Shown here piece after piece: positions 1 through 7,996 of a stretch of DNA of 64,000 nt. The number at the start of each line of letters is the position of its first letter. The stretch's first letter is position 1. The notes under the pieces were generated by a model. It made no database searches. It was not told the DNA's origin and saw nothing but the letters and a program-made list of their open reading frames with translations. A program made the position numbers and the translations under genes. Origin of the DNA: Massilia phyllostachyos (GTDB taxonomy: Bacteria; Pseudomonadota; Gammaproteobacteria; Burkholderiales; Burkholderiaceae_D); contig NZ_JAJNOC010000001.1 in assembly GCF_021044825.1 (NCBI RefSeq), forward strand, positions 1,521,988 through 1,585,987, read 5' to 3'.

Positions 1-183
1 GAAGACCTGGCGCGCCGTGTGCAGCACCTGTTCGGAGCCGGCGCTGCCGGCGATCCCGTCCGACAGCACCGCCAAGACATAACCGGGGGCGCGGGCGCCG
101 GTCAGCAAGGCAACGCGGTCGTTCTGCTGCGGGCGGTTTCCGATGTGTTGCGCGGTTCCCGCTTCGATCTTATAAGTTGTCAT
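1..183 (-). CDS. PP2C-family protein phosphatase, N-terminal 61 residues (cut by window edge)
   Basis: Reading the minus strand from the ATG at 183 gives 61 residues with the start of a PP2C-type serine/threonine phosphatase: a GNRPQQNDR segment (the usual GxxRxxNED block) and then LAVLSDGIAG, the metal-binding SDGxxG block. These enzymes remove phosphate from Ser/Thr of target proteins using two metal ions. Related beta-proteobacterial proteins may be fused to a kinase domain, but that part would lie outside the window. The gene is divergent from the small gene at 345, with about 160 bases of promoter-sized DNA between them. The family call is fairly firm; the full architecture cannot be seen. 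Confidence 0.8.
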   Translation of the reverse strand, partial: MTTYKIEAGTAQHIGNRPQQNDRVALLTGARAPGYVLAVLSDGIAGSAGSEQVLHTARQVF

Positions 184-344
184 AAATAGCTTGTTTTCCA
201 GGCGCCCGCGCCGATCTTTGTTGGCGGCAACCTCAGCGTAGATTAAACTATGCACCGAGAAGCCCCGGTGTTGCAAGCCATACACTCGCGCGGCTCCCGG
301 GCGCCCACCCGATCCCGCAAACGCTTACCTAGCAGAACTCAATC

Positions 345-545
345 ATGACCGACGTCCAGGACCTCCAGCGCCGTATCATTGAACTCGACGTGGAACACCG
401 CGACCTCGATGCCGTCATTTCGATGCTGACCGCCGACGGCCATGCCGACCAGCTCCAGCTGCGCCGTTTGAAGAAGCGTAAGCTGCAGCTGAAGGATCAT
501 ATTACGCTGCTGAAGATGCAGCTGGTACCCGATATTCCCGCCTGA
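345..545 (+). CDS. YdcH-like small coiled-coil protein (DUF465)
   Basis: This codes a 66-residue, highly charged, helix-forming protein. It has the layout of the YdcH/DUF465 family: an N-terminal helix with LQRRIIELDVEHRDLD, a short turn, and a second basic helix with LRRLKKRKLQLKDHI followed by a short tail. The role of the family is unknown; members are small cytoplasmic coiled-coil proteins. It lies 25 bases upstream of the helicase gene and may be cotranscribed with it. No strong Shine-Dalgarno sequence is visible before the ATG. Confidence 0.8.
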   Translation: MTDVQDLQRRIIELDVEHRDLDAVISMLTADGHADQLQLRRLKKRKLQLKDHITLLKMQLVPDIPA

Positions 546-570
546 AAAGGCCTAGATAGAAACACGCATT

Positions 571-2646
571 TTGACCGACCATCTCCCTTCCGGCGTAGAC
601 ACCGGGCCGGCAGTGGCGCCGGCGCAGCAGGGCGATGTCCTTCCCGCTGCGGCGCGCCCCCCCGGCAAATACGACGACGAGCTCGACCGCCTGTTCGGGG
701 CGGGAGGCCCGCTCGCGCCCAACGTCGGCACCTACAAACCGCGCCAGTCGCAGACCGAGATGGCCAAGGCCATCGCCTCCGCGATCGCCGACCAGAAAGT
801 GCTCATGGCCGAGGCCGGCACCGGCACCGGCAAGACCTTCGCCTACCTGGTCCCGGCCCTGCTGTGGGGCGGCAAGACCATCATCTCGACCGGCACCAAG
901 AACCTGCAGGACCAGTTGTTTTTGCGCGACATCCCGACCATCCGCGCCGCCCTGCGCGCCCCGGTCTCGGTGGCGCTGCTCAAGGGCCGCTCGAACTACG
1001 TCTGCCACTTCCACCTCGAACGCACCCTGAACAACGGCCGCCTGACTTCGCGCGACGACGTCGGCCACCTGCGCGAAATCTCGCGCTTCATCAAGATGAC
1101 CAATTCCGGCGACAAGGCCGAACTGGCCAAGGTGCCGGAAAGCGCCACCGTCTGGAACCTGGTGACCTCGACCCGCGACAGCTGCATGGGCGCCGAGTGC
1201 CAGTACTACCAGGACTGCTTCGTGATGAAGGCGCGCCGCGAAGCGCAGCAGGCGGACGTGGTGGTGGTCAACCACCACCTGTTCTTCGCCGACGTGGCGC
1301 TGAAGGATACCGGCGTGGCCGAACTGCTGCCCTCGGCGAACACCATCATCTTCGACGAGGCGCACCAGCTGCCGGATACCGCGACGCTGTTCTTCGGCCA
1401 GTCGGTGTCGACTTCGCAGGTGCTGGAACTGTGCCGCGACGTGCTGGCCGAAGGCCTGGCGCATGCGCGCGGTCCGGACTGGGCCAAGGTGGTCACGGTG
1501 GTCGAAAAGGCCGCGCGCGACCTGCGTTTGAGCTTCCCCGACGGCGGCATCCGCCTGTCGCTGCCGCAGATCCTGCCGACATCAAGCTTCTTCCCGGCGC
1601 TGGACAAACTGAAGGAAGAACTGTCCGGCATGATCACCGTGCTGGAAGAGCACGCCGCGCGCGCCGAGACCATCGAGGCTTGCCGCGTGCGCGCCCAGGA
1701 ACTGGCCGCATCGTTCGAGGCCTGGAAGCCGGACCCCAAGAAGCCCAAGGTGGGCGGTGAAGACGCCGCCGTGCTGTGGGTCGAAGCCTTCTCGTCCTCG
1801 CTGCAGCTGCACAAGACGCCGCTGTCGATCGCGCCGGTCTTTTCCAGCCAGCGCGAAGGCACGCCGCGCAGCTGGATCTTCACTTCGGCGACCCTGGCGG
1901 TGAAGAACGACTTCAAGCACTTCTCCGACCAGATGGGCCTGACCGGCGAGCCGGCCATGACCTGGCCGAGCCCCTTCAACTACGGCGAGCAGGGCATCCT
2001 CTACGTGCCGACCGGCCTGCCGGAACCGAACTCGATGCACTACACCGACGCCTGCGTCGACACCGCGCTGCCGGTGATCGAAGCGGCGGGCGGGCGCACC
2101 TTCTTCCTGTGCACGACCATCCGCGCCGTGAACAAGGTCGCCGAGCGCCTGCGCGCCGAGTTCGCGGAACGCGGCCTCGATTTCCCGCTGTTCGTGCAGG
2201 GCGAGCGCGGCCGCACCGAGCTGCTGGATTCCTTCCGCAACGCCGGCAACGCCGTGCTGGTGGGCAGCCAGAGCTTCTGGGAAGGCGTCGACGTGCGCGG
2301 TGACGCGCTCTCGCTCGTCATCATCGACAAGCTGCCCTTCGCCCCGCCTGACGACCCGGTGCTGGCGGCGCGCATCGAGGTGATGGAAAAGCAGGGCATG
2401 AACGGCTTCATGCACCACCAGCTGCCGGAAGCGATCATCACGCTCAAGCAGGGCGCGGGACGCCTGATCCGCGACGTCGAAGACCGCGGCGTGCTGATGA
2501 TCTGCGATCCGCGCCTGATCACCAAGCCGTATGGCCGCCGCATCTGGCAAAGCCTGCCGCCGTTCAAGCGTACGCGGGTGCAGGCGGATGTGATCGAGTT
2601 TTTCCAGCCGGGGACCATCGCCGACGCGGCGGACCTGAACGCGTGA
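571..2646 (+). CDS. dinG: DinG/YoaA-type ATP-dependent DNA helicase (XPD/Rad3-like)
   Basis: A 691-residue superfamily 2 helicase. Visible motifs are Walker A GTGTGKT (residues 83-89), a DEAH box (262-265), and late helicase motifs around GSQSFWEGVDVRGD and QGAGRLIR. Four cysteines between motifs I and II (C145, C205, C210, C216) match the iron-sulfur cluster domain of the XPD/DinG/YoaA group, which unwinds DNA 5'-3' during repair. Length and the C-terminal region look closer to YoaA than to long DinG, so the symbol is approximate. The start is TTG at 571; the next in-frame ATG would remove the segment before Walker A. No LexA box was seen upstream. Confidence 0.88.
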   Translation: MTDHLPSGVDTGPAVAPAQQGDVLPAAARPPGKYDDELDRLFGAGGPLAPNVGTYKPRQSQTEMAKAIASAIADQKVLMAEAGTGTGKTFAYLVPALLWGGKTIISTGTKNLQDQLFLRDIPTIRAALRAPVSVALLKGRSNYVCHFHLERTLNNGRLTSRDDVGHLREISRFIKMTNSGDKAELAKVPESATVWNLVTSTRDSCMGAECQYYQDCFVMKARREAQQADVVVVNHHLFFADVALKDTGVAELLPSANTIIFDEAHQLPDTATLFFGQSVSTSQVLELCRDVLAEGLAHARGPDWAKVVTVVEKAARDLRLSFPDGGIRLSLPQILPTSSFFPALDKLKEELSGMITVLEEHAARAETIEACRVRAQELAASFEAWKPDPKKPKVGGEDAAVLWVEAFSSSLQLHKTPLSIAPVFSSQREGTPRSWIFTSATLAVKNDFKHFSDQMGLTGEPAMTWPSPFNYGEQGILYVPTGLPEPNSMHYTDACVDTALPVIEAAGGRTFFLCTTIRAVNKVAERLRAEFAERGLDFPLFVQGERGRTELLDSFRNAGNAVLVGSQSFWEGVDVRGDALSLVIIDKLPFAPPDDPVLAARIEVMEKQGMNGFMHHQLPEAIITLKQGAGRLIRDVEDRGVLMICDPRLITKPYGRRIWQSLPPFKRTRVQADVIEFFQPGTIADAADLNA

Positions 2647-2668
2647 TGTTCGTTGGCGCTTGGCCGTT

Positions 2669-2703
2669 GTAGGGTGGACGGCTCCGCCGTCCGCGCGTTC
2701 AAA
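2669..2703. repeat. Partial copy of the GTAGGGTGG palindromic repeat
   Basis: The sequence begins GTAGGGTGGACGGC and includes a small hairpin (GGACGGC, TCC, GCCGTCC), then a CGCGTTCAA segment also present in the copies at 34864 and 55353. It is the left half of that family, placed between the convergent helicase and quinone oxidoreductase genes, and may help end transcription. Confidence 0.6.
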
Positions 2704-2751
2704 TCGCCTTGGCTTGGCCCGCCAATTCGTCGATTGTCGTTAGCAGACGCA

Positions 2752-2862
2752 CGTCATCCCGGCGAAGGCCGGGATCCGATTTTGCATGCGGACCGGTTCG
2801 ATCAAACGCTACCGATACGCGAAGAAATTGGGTACCGGCCTTCGCCGGTACGACGTTTTAAA
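2752..2862. repeat. Inverted pair of REP-like repeats
   Basis: A forward copy (2752-2783, CGTCATCCCGGCGAAGGCC and on) faces a reverse copy (2825-2862, with ACCGGCCTTCGCCGGT). Each contains its own short palindrome, and together they form a REPIN-like doublet. The tail of the second copy is where the IS1595-family element inserted, and the 8-bp target duplication lies within that tail. Confidence 0.75.
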
Positions 2863-2863
2863 T

Positions 2864-3939
2864 GGCTGTGTTCGCGATCGTTGGGTGAACCAAGTCGCGT
2901 TGTCGAAGTCTTACGCATCGTCGAGTTAACTCATCTGGAGTGACGATGCAAGGCCTGCGCTTCGACGAATTGTTCGCTTTTCTGACCGCCGCGCCATTGT
3001 CCAGCGCTGATCTGTCTCGGCTGCGCGACTGGCTCGACAACATCCGCGACCCGGCCGAGTGCCTGGCGCTCATCGAAGCGGCCGCGGCAGGCCGGCCCTG
3101 TCCGCACTGTGCTTGCGCGCGCTTGCACCGGTCCGGCTTCGCTAGCGGCCTGCAGCGTTATCGCTGCCTGGGTTGTCGCCGCTCCTTCAATGCGCTGACC
3201 GGCACGCCGCTGGCCCGGCTGCGCAAGCGCGAGTGCTGGCTGCCTTATATCAAGTGCTTGCTGGAATCACGCACCGTACGCGACGCGGCGCTCGTTACCG
3301 GCGTGCATCGCACGACAAGTTTTCGCTGGCGCCACCGATTCGCGCCGGGGGCCGCCCGGCACCGGGCCGCAGCACTGACGGGAATCGTGGAGGCCGACGA
3401 AACCTACCGCCTCGAATCGCAGAAGGGTTCGCGCACCTTATCGCGCCCGCCGCGCAAGCGTGGTGGCGCCGCCCGGCGGCGCGGCATCAACCGCGAGCAC
3501 GATTGCCTGCTGGTGGCGCGTGACCGCATCGGCACGACGCTGGACTTTCATACCGGACGTGGTCCCGTGACCGCTGCGCAACTGCGCACCTGCCTGCAGC
3601 CGGTGCTGCCGGGTGACGGGCTGCTCATCAGCGATGGCGCTGCGCCCTATGTCCGGTTTGCCCTTGACGCTGGAATCATGCACGAATCCATCAACGTGCG
3701 GGCGGGCCGGCGCGCACGCGGTGCGATCCACATCCAGAACGTGAATGGCTGGCACAGCCGCTTCAAGAACTGGCTGGTACGCTTCAAGGGCGTGGCCAGC
3801 CGCTACCTGGCGAACTATTCCGGGTGGCAGCGATTACTGGATGCGCAGGCGTTGCGTACACCAGCGCAGTGGCTATGTGCTGCGGTACGACAAGTTTAGT
3901 GAAGGCGGCTGCGAATCCATAATTAATGCGAACACAGCC
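2864..3939 (+). mobile_element. Complete IS1595-family insertion sequence (1076 bp)
   Basis: The ends carry the inverted repeat GGCTGTGTTCGC (2864-2875 and its complement at 3928-3939). Both sides are flanked by the same 8-bp direct repeat TTTTAAAT (2856-2863 and 3940-3947), the duplication length typical of IS1595-family elements. One intact transposase gene fills the element. The perfect duplication and open frame suggest a recent insertion. Removing the element and one duplication restores a normal REP-like repeat tail. Confidence 0.93.
2946..3899 (+). CDS. IS1595-family transposase
   Basis: A 317-residue transposase. Near the N-terminus is a zinc ribbon with two CxxC knuckles (CPHC and CLGC), typical of IS1595 (ISXO2-like) proteins. 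The DDE-type nuclease core follows: first Asp in EADETY, second in LLISDGAAPY, and the third position looks like Asn in NVNGWHSRFKNW, as in the DDN subgroups of the family. A GGAG Shine-Dalgarno (2937-2940) points to the ATG at 2946 rather than the GTG at 2940. It cuts and rejoins the element ends. The gene appears intact. Confidence 0.9.
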   Translation: MQGLRFDELFAFLTAAPLSSADLSRLRDWLDNIRDPAECLALIEAAAAGRPCPHCACARLHRSGFASGLQRYRCLGCRRSFNALTGTPLARLRKRECWLPYIKCLLESRTVRDAALVTGVHRTTSFRWRHRFAPGAARHRAAALTGIVEADETYRLESQKGSRTLSRPPRKRGGAARRRGINREHDCLLVARDRIGTTLDFHTGRGPVTAAQLRTCLQPVLPGDGLLISDGAAPYVRFALDAGIMHESINVRAGRRARGAIHIQNVNGWHSRFKNWLVRFKGVASRYLANYSGWQRLLDAQALRTPAQWLCAAVRQV

Positions 3940-3975
3940 TTTTAAATAGCGTGTCAGAAGTAGGTGCGCCAGTAT

Positions 3976-4950
3976 TCAGGGATTGATCACGACTTTGCCG
4001 GTGACCTTGCGCGCCGCCATATCGTTCAGGGCCTGCGCCGTATCTTCGAGCTTGTAACGCCCCGACACCAGCGGCTTGAGCTTCCCTTCCGCCATCCACC
4101 CCAGCATCTCCCGCATCGCCTTCAAATTCGCCTGCGGCTCACGCCGCACGAAGTCGCCCCAGAACACGCCAACGACTGAAGCGCCTTTCAACAGCATCAG
4201 ATTCCACGGCAGCTTCGGAATCTCGCCCGCCGCGAAGCCGACGACCAAATGCCGCCCGCGCCAGGCGATCGAACGCAGCGCCGGTTCGCTATACGGGCCG
4301 CCGACCGGATCGTAGATCACGTCAGGCCCGCGCCCCTTGGTCGCCGCCTTCAAGGCTTCGCGCAGGTCTTCCTTCTCGTAGTTGATCACGGCATCCGCCC
4401 CGTGCGCGCGGCAAGTCGCCAGCTTCTCGTCGTTCGACGCCGCCGCGATCACGCGCGCCCCCAGCGCCTTGCCGATCTCGATCGCCGCCAGCCCGACGCC
4501 GCCGGCCGCGCCCAGCACCAGCATGGTTTCGCCCGGCTGCAGGGCCGCGCGGTCGACCACGGCGTGGTGCGAGGTGCCGTAGGTGAGGGTGATGGCGGCC
4601 GCGATGTCGAAGTCCATCCCGGGCGGCATCGGCATCAGCGCTTCGACCGGCGCCACCGCCTGCTCGGCGAACGCGCCGGTGCGGGTGAAGCCGATCACTT
4701 GCTGCCCCGGCGCGAACGCGGTGACGCCCGCGCCGACCGCGCGCACCGTGCCCGCGAACTCGTTGCCCGGCGTGAAGGGCAGCTCGGGCCGCACCTGGTA
4801 CTTGCCCTGCACGGTCAGCACGTCCGGGAAATTCACGCCGGCCGCTTTCACATCGACCACGACCTCGCCCGCGCCGGGCGCGAGGTCCGGCAAGTCCTCG
4901 ATGACGAGGCTGTCGATCGGTCCCCAATCCTTGCATCGCACGGCTTTCAT
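3976..4950 (-). CDS. NADPH:quinone oxidoreductase (zinc-independent MDR family)
   Basis: A 324-residue medium-chain reductase of the quinone oxidoreductase class. The N-terminal GroES-like half includes VDVKAAGVNFPDVL and the Rossmann half has the GAAGGVG nucleotide loop followed by GARVIAAAS, which fits NADPH binding. The zinc-binding cysteines of true alcohol dehydrogenases are absent. It probably reduces quinones or similar acceptors in the cytoplasm. A strong GGAGAG Shine-Dalgarno fixes the start at 4950; an ATG 24 bases further upstream lacks one. The gene is divergent from the TIR-like gene and its 3' end lies 28 bases from the IS duplication. Confidence 0.87.
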   Translation of the reverse strand: MKAVRCKDWGPIDSLVIEDLPDLAPGAGEVVVDVKAAGVNFPDVLTVQGKYQVRPELPFTPGNEFAGTVRAVGAGVTAFAPGQQVIGFTRTGAFAEQAVAPVEALMPMPPGMDFDIAAAITLTYGTSHHAVVDRAALQPGETMLVLGAAGGVGLAAIEIGKALGARVIAAASNDEKLATCRAHGADAVINYEKEDLREALKAATKGRGPDVIYDPVGGPYSEPALRSIAWRGRHLVVGFAAGEIPKLPWNLMLLKGASVVGVFWGDFVRREPQANLKAMREMLGWMAEGKLKPLVSGRYKLEDTAQALNDMAARKVTGKVVINP

Positions 4951-5122
4951 GTTCTCTCCTTCAGTGACGTTCAATATTTTCCCGCGGGATTATGCCTCAA
5001 GACCATTCGCATCTTGCTGCGGACGAGTCCGCCGGAGCGCTTGTGCGTCCGCAAAATGGCCGGGGTCGGCGGCGCTAGAGTCGGGAGAGCAGGCCTCCAT
5101 ACACCAGAACAGGGACAGGCAA

Positions 5123-5731
5123 ATGGCGATCCGCTACGGATGCTTTTTCAGCTATGCGCACGGCAGGCATGAACTCATGCGGCGGTTCAAGACCGCCCTG
5201 GCCGACGCGCTGCGCTGCTATCTCGAACCTCACTTCGACAACGAAGACGAACTGTTTATCGACACCGAGCAGCTGGGCGGGGGCGACGACCTCGACCGCA
5301 AGATCGCGCGCGCCATGTGCGAGAGCGTCTGCATGATCCTGATTTATACGCCGAAGTACGAAGCGCACGCCTACACGCGCCGCGAGCATGCAGCCATGCG
5401 CCTGCTGGAAGCGGAGCGCGCGGCCTGGTATCCGCTGCCGGGCCACCTGATCATCCCGGTGATCATGACCCGCCATCCCGATTCGCTGCCGCCGCAGATC
5501 ACCGACAGCAGCTTCTACGTGGACTTCTCCCACTTCACGATGGCGACGAGCGACCTCAAGTCCAATCCGGACTTCCTGCCCGACATCGAGAAGATGGTCA
5601 GCCGCATCGCCAGGCACTACCACTATCAAAAAAAGCACACGCCGCCCGGCCACGACTGCAACCAATTCGTGCTCCCCGATGTCCCACCCGAATGGCGCGC
5701 GGTGCCGAACCTGACCTTCCCGAAAAAATGA
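5123..5731 (+). CDS. TIR-like domain protein (FxsC-type)
   Basis: A 202-residue protein with a TIR-like fold: an opening strand CFFSYAHG (residues 7-14), a helix, then LFIDTEQLGGGDDL (44-57), a strand MILIYTPKY (71-79) and the YTRREHA segment (84-90), where E88 is placed like the catalytic Glu of NAD-cleaving TIR domains. The C-terminal third ends in a Pro-rich PPEWRAVPNL tail. It is translationally coupled to the next gene, since its TGA overlaps the ATG at 5728. The pairing of a TIR-like protein with a P-loop/TPR protein resembles FxsC and FxsT of the actinobacterial FxSxx-COOH system and TIR-NTPase conflict systems. Whether it cleaves NAD is unknown. Confidence 0.72.
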   Translation: MAIRYGCFFSYAHGRHELMRRFKTALADALRCYLEPHFDNEDELFIDTEQLGGGDDLDRKIARAMCESVCMILIYTPKYEAHAYTRREHAAMRLLEAERAAWYPLPGHLIIPVIMTRHPDSLPPQITDSSFYVDFSHFTMATSDLKSNPDFLPDIEKMVSRIARHYHYQKKHTPPGHDCNQFVLPDVPPEWRAVPNLTFPKK

Positions 5732-5739
5732 GGAGCAAC

Positions 5740-7881
5740 ATGGACCAGCATGGCTTCATCCCCGAACTGCCGGGCGCTCCCGGCGCGGTCACGACCTTCT
5801 ATGCCTACGAGGGCGGCCCTGCCCGCAACGGCCTGCTGGCCGCGATGGCGCAGCAGCTCGCGGCCGACCCCGCGCAGGCGCCGGTGCTGGTGATCGACTG
5901 GGACCTCGAATCGCCGGCGCTGCACGGCTACCTGGACGGCGCCGCGCTCGAGGTCGACGGGGAGGGGGAGCGACCGGGCCTGGTCGAGTATGTCGAAGCC
6001 CTGCGCGGTGCGCTGCCGCGCCAGCGCACCGCAGGCGCCGACCCCGAGGCGCTGGCCGACGCCGTGCTCGACGCCGTCGACTGGCGCAACTACATCGAGC
6101 GCGCCGACGGCCGCCATCCTCTGTGGCTGATGCGCGCCGGCCGCTTCGACGACGGCTACGCGGAGCGCGCCGCGCGCCTCGACTGGGTCGCCCTGTTCGA
6201 CGCCTGCCCGGCGCTGCTGCGCCGCTTCGCCGCGCGCATGGCGCGCCACTATCGCCATGTGCTGGTGGCCAGCCGCGCCGGCCGTTCGGCGGCGGTGAGC
6301 GCCTGCACGGCCTTGCTGCCGGACCGCCTGGTCGGCCTGTTCACGCCGGCGCCCGGCAGCCTCGAAGGGTTCGAAGGCGTCGTGCGGCGCGCCATCGACT
6401 ACCGCTGCACCCACGAGGACGAGCAGCGTCCGCTGCTGGTCTACCCGGTTGCCTGTCCCGGCTTCGGCGCCGGCAGCGACCCCGGCCAGCGCTGGCGGCG
6501 CGGCGACCCCGCGCTCGGCATGGCCGGCTACCAGCCGCGCATCGAGGCCCTGCTGCGCGAGGTCTACGGCAATTCGCTGCTGCGCCTGGCCAGCTGGTTC
6601 GACGAGGTGCAGCCGGCCCTGTGCGACGCGGTGGCCGTGCGGCGCATCGGCGCCGGCCACGGGGCGCTGGCGCGACCGGCCGCCAGCCTGCTGGAATGGT
6701 TCGCGGGAGGACGCTATCCCTGGCAGTCGCTGCGCGAAGCGCGCCTGCATGCGGCGATCGCGCGCGCCGAGGGCGAGGGCGAAGGCGCGACTGGGGTGCT
6801 GGCCGGCTGCCTCGCGCGCCTGGGCGCGCTGTGCCATGAGGAAGGGCGCGACGCCGAGGCCGAGGCGCTGCTGCGCCGGAGCCTGGACCTGCGCAGCAGT
6901 ATGCTCGGCGAAGACCATTCGGACACCCGCGCCGGACTGCGCGCGCTGGCCGAGCTGCACGCCGCTGGCGATCGCTTGCAGGAAGCGCGGCGCGGCTACG
7001 AAACGCTGGCCCAGGCGTGCTTGCGCAGCGTCGGCGCGGAGCACCCCGAGACCCTGGGCGCGCGCTCGCGCCTGGCCGGCGTGCTCGGCCGGCTGGAGGA
7101 GGGCGAGCGTGCACTGGCGTTGCACGAACAGGTGGTGGCGGGCTGCGAGCGCCTGTTCGGCGCCTTCCACCCGGCCACGCTCGACAGCCTCGAAGACCTG
7201 GCCCTGACCCTCTGCCACGGCCAGGAATATGAGCGCGCGCGCCTGCTGCTGGAACGCGTGCTGGACGGCCGGCGCCGCCTGAACGGCCCGGAACACGAGG
7301 ACACGCTGCGCTGCGGCCGGCGCCTGGCCGGGCTGCTCGGCGAGATGGGCGACCTCGGCAGCGCGCGCCGGCTGCTGGAATCGGTGCTGCGCGCCCGCGA
7401 GCGCCAGGACGGACCGGACGCAGCGGCGACCTTGCAGGCGCGCGCCGCGCTGGCCGACGTCTATGCGGCCCAGGGCGACGTGACGGCGGTGCGCCGCATC
7501 CACGACGGGCTGCCGTGGACGGGTGAGTGGATGACGGGAGCGGAAGCAGGACAAACCAGCCAGGACGCCGCCGCGCTGCCCGCCGGCCACCAACCCCATC
7601 CGGCCTCGACCGGCCTCCAGCACCAGCTGGCCCAGCTGCAAAGCCTGATCGACAGCGACAGCCCGCGCGAGGCGCGCGCCCTGGCCGACAGCCTGCGGCC
7701 GTCCGTCCTGAACCAGGGTGTGGCACATCCGCTACGCAAGCGCGGCGCCGAGATGATCAAGCGGGTCTACCAGCAGGATGGCGACAAGGATGCGCTGCTG
7801 TCCTGGGCCGAGGACGTGGTCGCTTCACTGGAGGGCGCCCTGTTCCTGGCCGAGCGCGGCGGGCCACCGGCCTTGTCATGA
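5740..7881 (+). CDS. Degenerate KGGVGR-type P-loop ATPase fused to TPR repeats (FxsT-like)
   Basis: A 713-residue protein. Residues 1-70 match the start of the ParA-like KGGVGR ATPase group: FYAYEGGPARNGL stands where FYSFKGGTGRS is usual, followed by a well kept VLVIDWDLESPALHGYL. The P-loop lysine and hydroxyl residue are missing, so nucleotide binding may be lost. From about residue 350 there are roughly four 42-residue NPHC/TPR-type repeats (LGEDHSDT, VGAEHPET, FGAFHPAT, NGPEHEDT) and a helical C-terminal domain. The start at 5740 is chosen for the AGGAG at 5731-5735; ATG 5728 overlaps the TIR stop. It probably acts with the TIR-like protein as a sensing or scaffold partner. The function is inferred only. 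Confidence 0.65.
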   Translation: MDQHGFIPELPGAPGAVTTFYAYEGGPARNGLLAAMAQQLAADPAQAPVLVIDWDLESPALHGYLDGAALEVDGEGERPGLVEYVEALRGALPRQRTAGADPEALADAVLDAVDWRNYIERADGRHPLWLMRAGRFDDGYAERAARLDWVALFDACPALLRRFAARMARHYRHVLVASRAGRSAAVSACTALLPDRLVGLFTPAPGSLEGFEGVVRRAIDYRCTHEDEQRPLLVYPVACPGFGAGSDPGQRWRRGDPALGMAGYQPRIEALLREVYGNSLLRLASWFDEVQPALCDAVAVRRIGAGHGALARPAASLLEWFAGGRYPWQSLREARLHAAIARAEGEGEGATGVLAGCLARLGALCHEEGRDAEAEALLRRSLDLRSSMLGEDHSDTRAGLRALAELHAAGDRLQEARRGYETLAQACLRSVGAEHPETLGARSRLAGVLGRLEEGERALALHEQVVAGCERLFGAFHPATLDSLEDLALTLCHGQEYERARLLLERVLDGRRRLNGPEHEDTLRCGRRLAGLLGEMGDLGSARRLLESVLRARERQDGPDAAATLQARAALADVYAAQGDVTAVRRIHDGLPWTGEWMTGAEAGQTSQDAAALPAGHQPHPASTGLQHQLAQLQSLIDSDSPREARALADSLRPSVLNQGVAHPLRKRGAEMIKRVYQQDGDKDALLSWAEDVVASLEGALFLAERGGPPALS

Positions 7882-7885
7882 AGAC

Positions 7886-7987
7886 ATGATCAGCTTAATA
7901 AAACTATTGACCAGCGGTGGCAAAAAATCGCCGTCCGGAAACAAAAATCGCGCCACAGGCGAACGAAGCTGGCGTTGCTTCAGGTAA
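7886..7987 (+). CDS. Possible 33-residue basic peptide downstream of the TIR/TPR pair
   Basis: An ATG at 7886, four bases after the TPR gene stop, opens a frame of 33 codons ending TAA at 7987. The peptide is basic, with a hydrophobic start (MISLIKLL), a Gly/Lys/Ser-rich middle and a Trp/Cys-containing end (RSWRCFR). Its position suits a small accessory product of the two-gene unit, but no Shine-Dalgarno is clear and there is no maturation enzyme nearby. It could equally be chance coding in the surE leader. The C-terminus does not carry an FxSxx motif. Confidence 0.25.
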   Translation: MISLIKLLTSGGKKSPSGNKNRATGERSWRCFR

Positions 7988-7996
7988 AATCGCAGG

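Noticed and set aside
5626..7728. A 700-codon minus-strand frame opposite the TIR/TPR unit
   Set aside because: The plus strand has coupled genes with recognisable domains; the antisense product shows no domain and has the composition of a GC-rich shadow frame.
7886..7987. The 33-residue frame as an FxSxx-COOH peptide
   Set aside because: Its C-terminus does not match FxSxx and no radical SAM maturase is nearby; it is kept only as a low-confidence small ORF.
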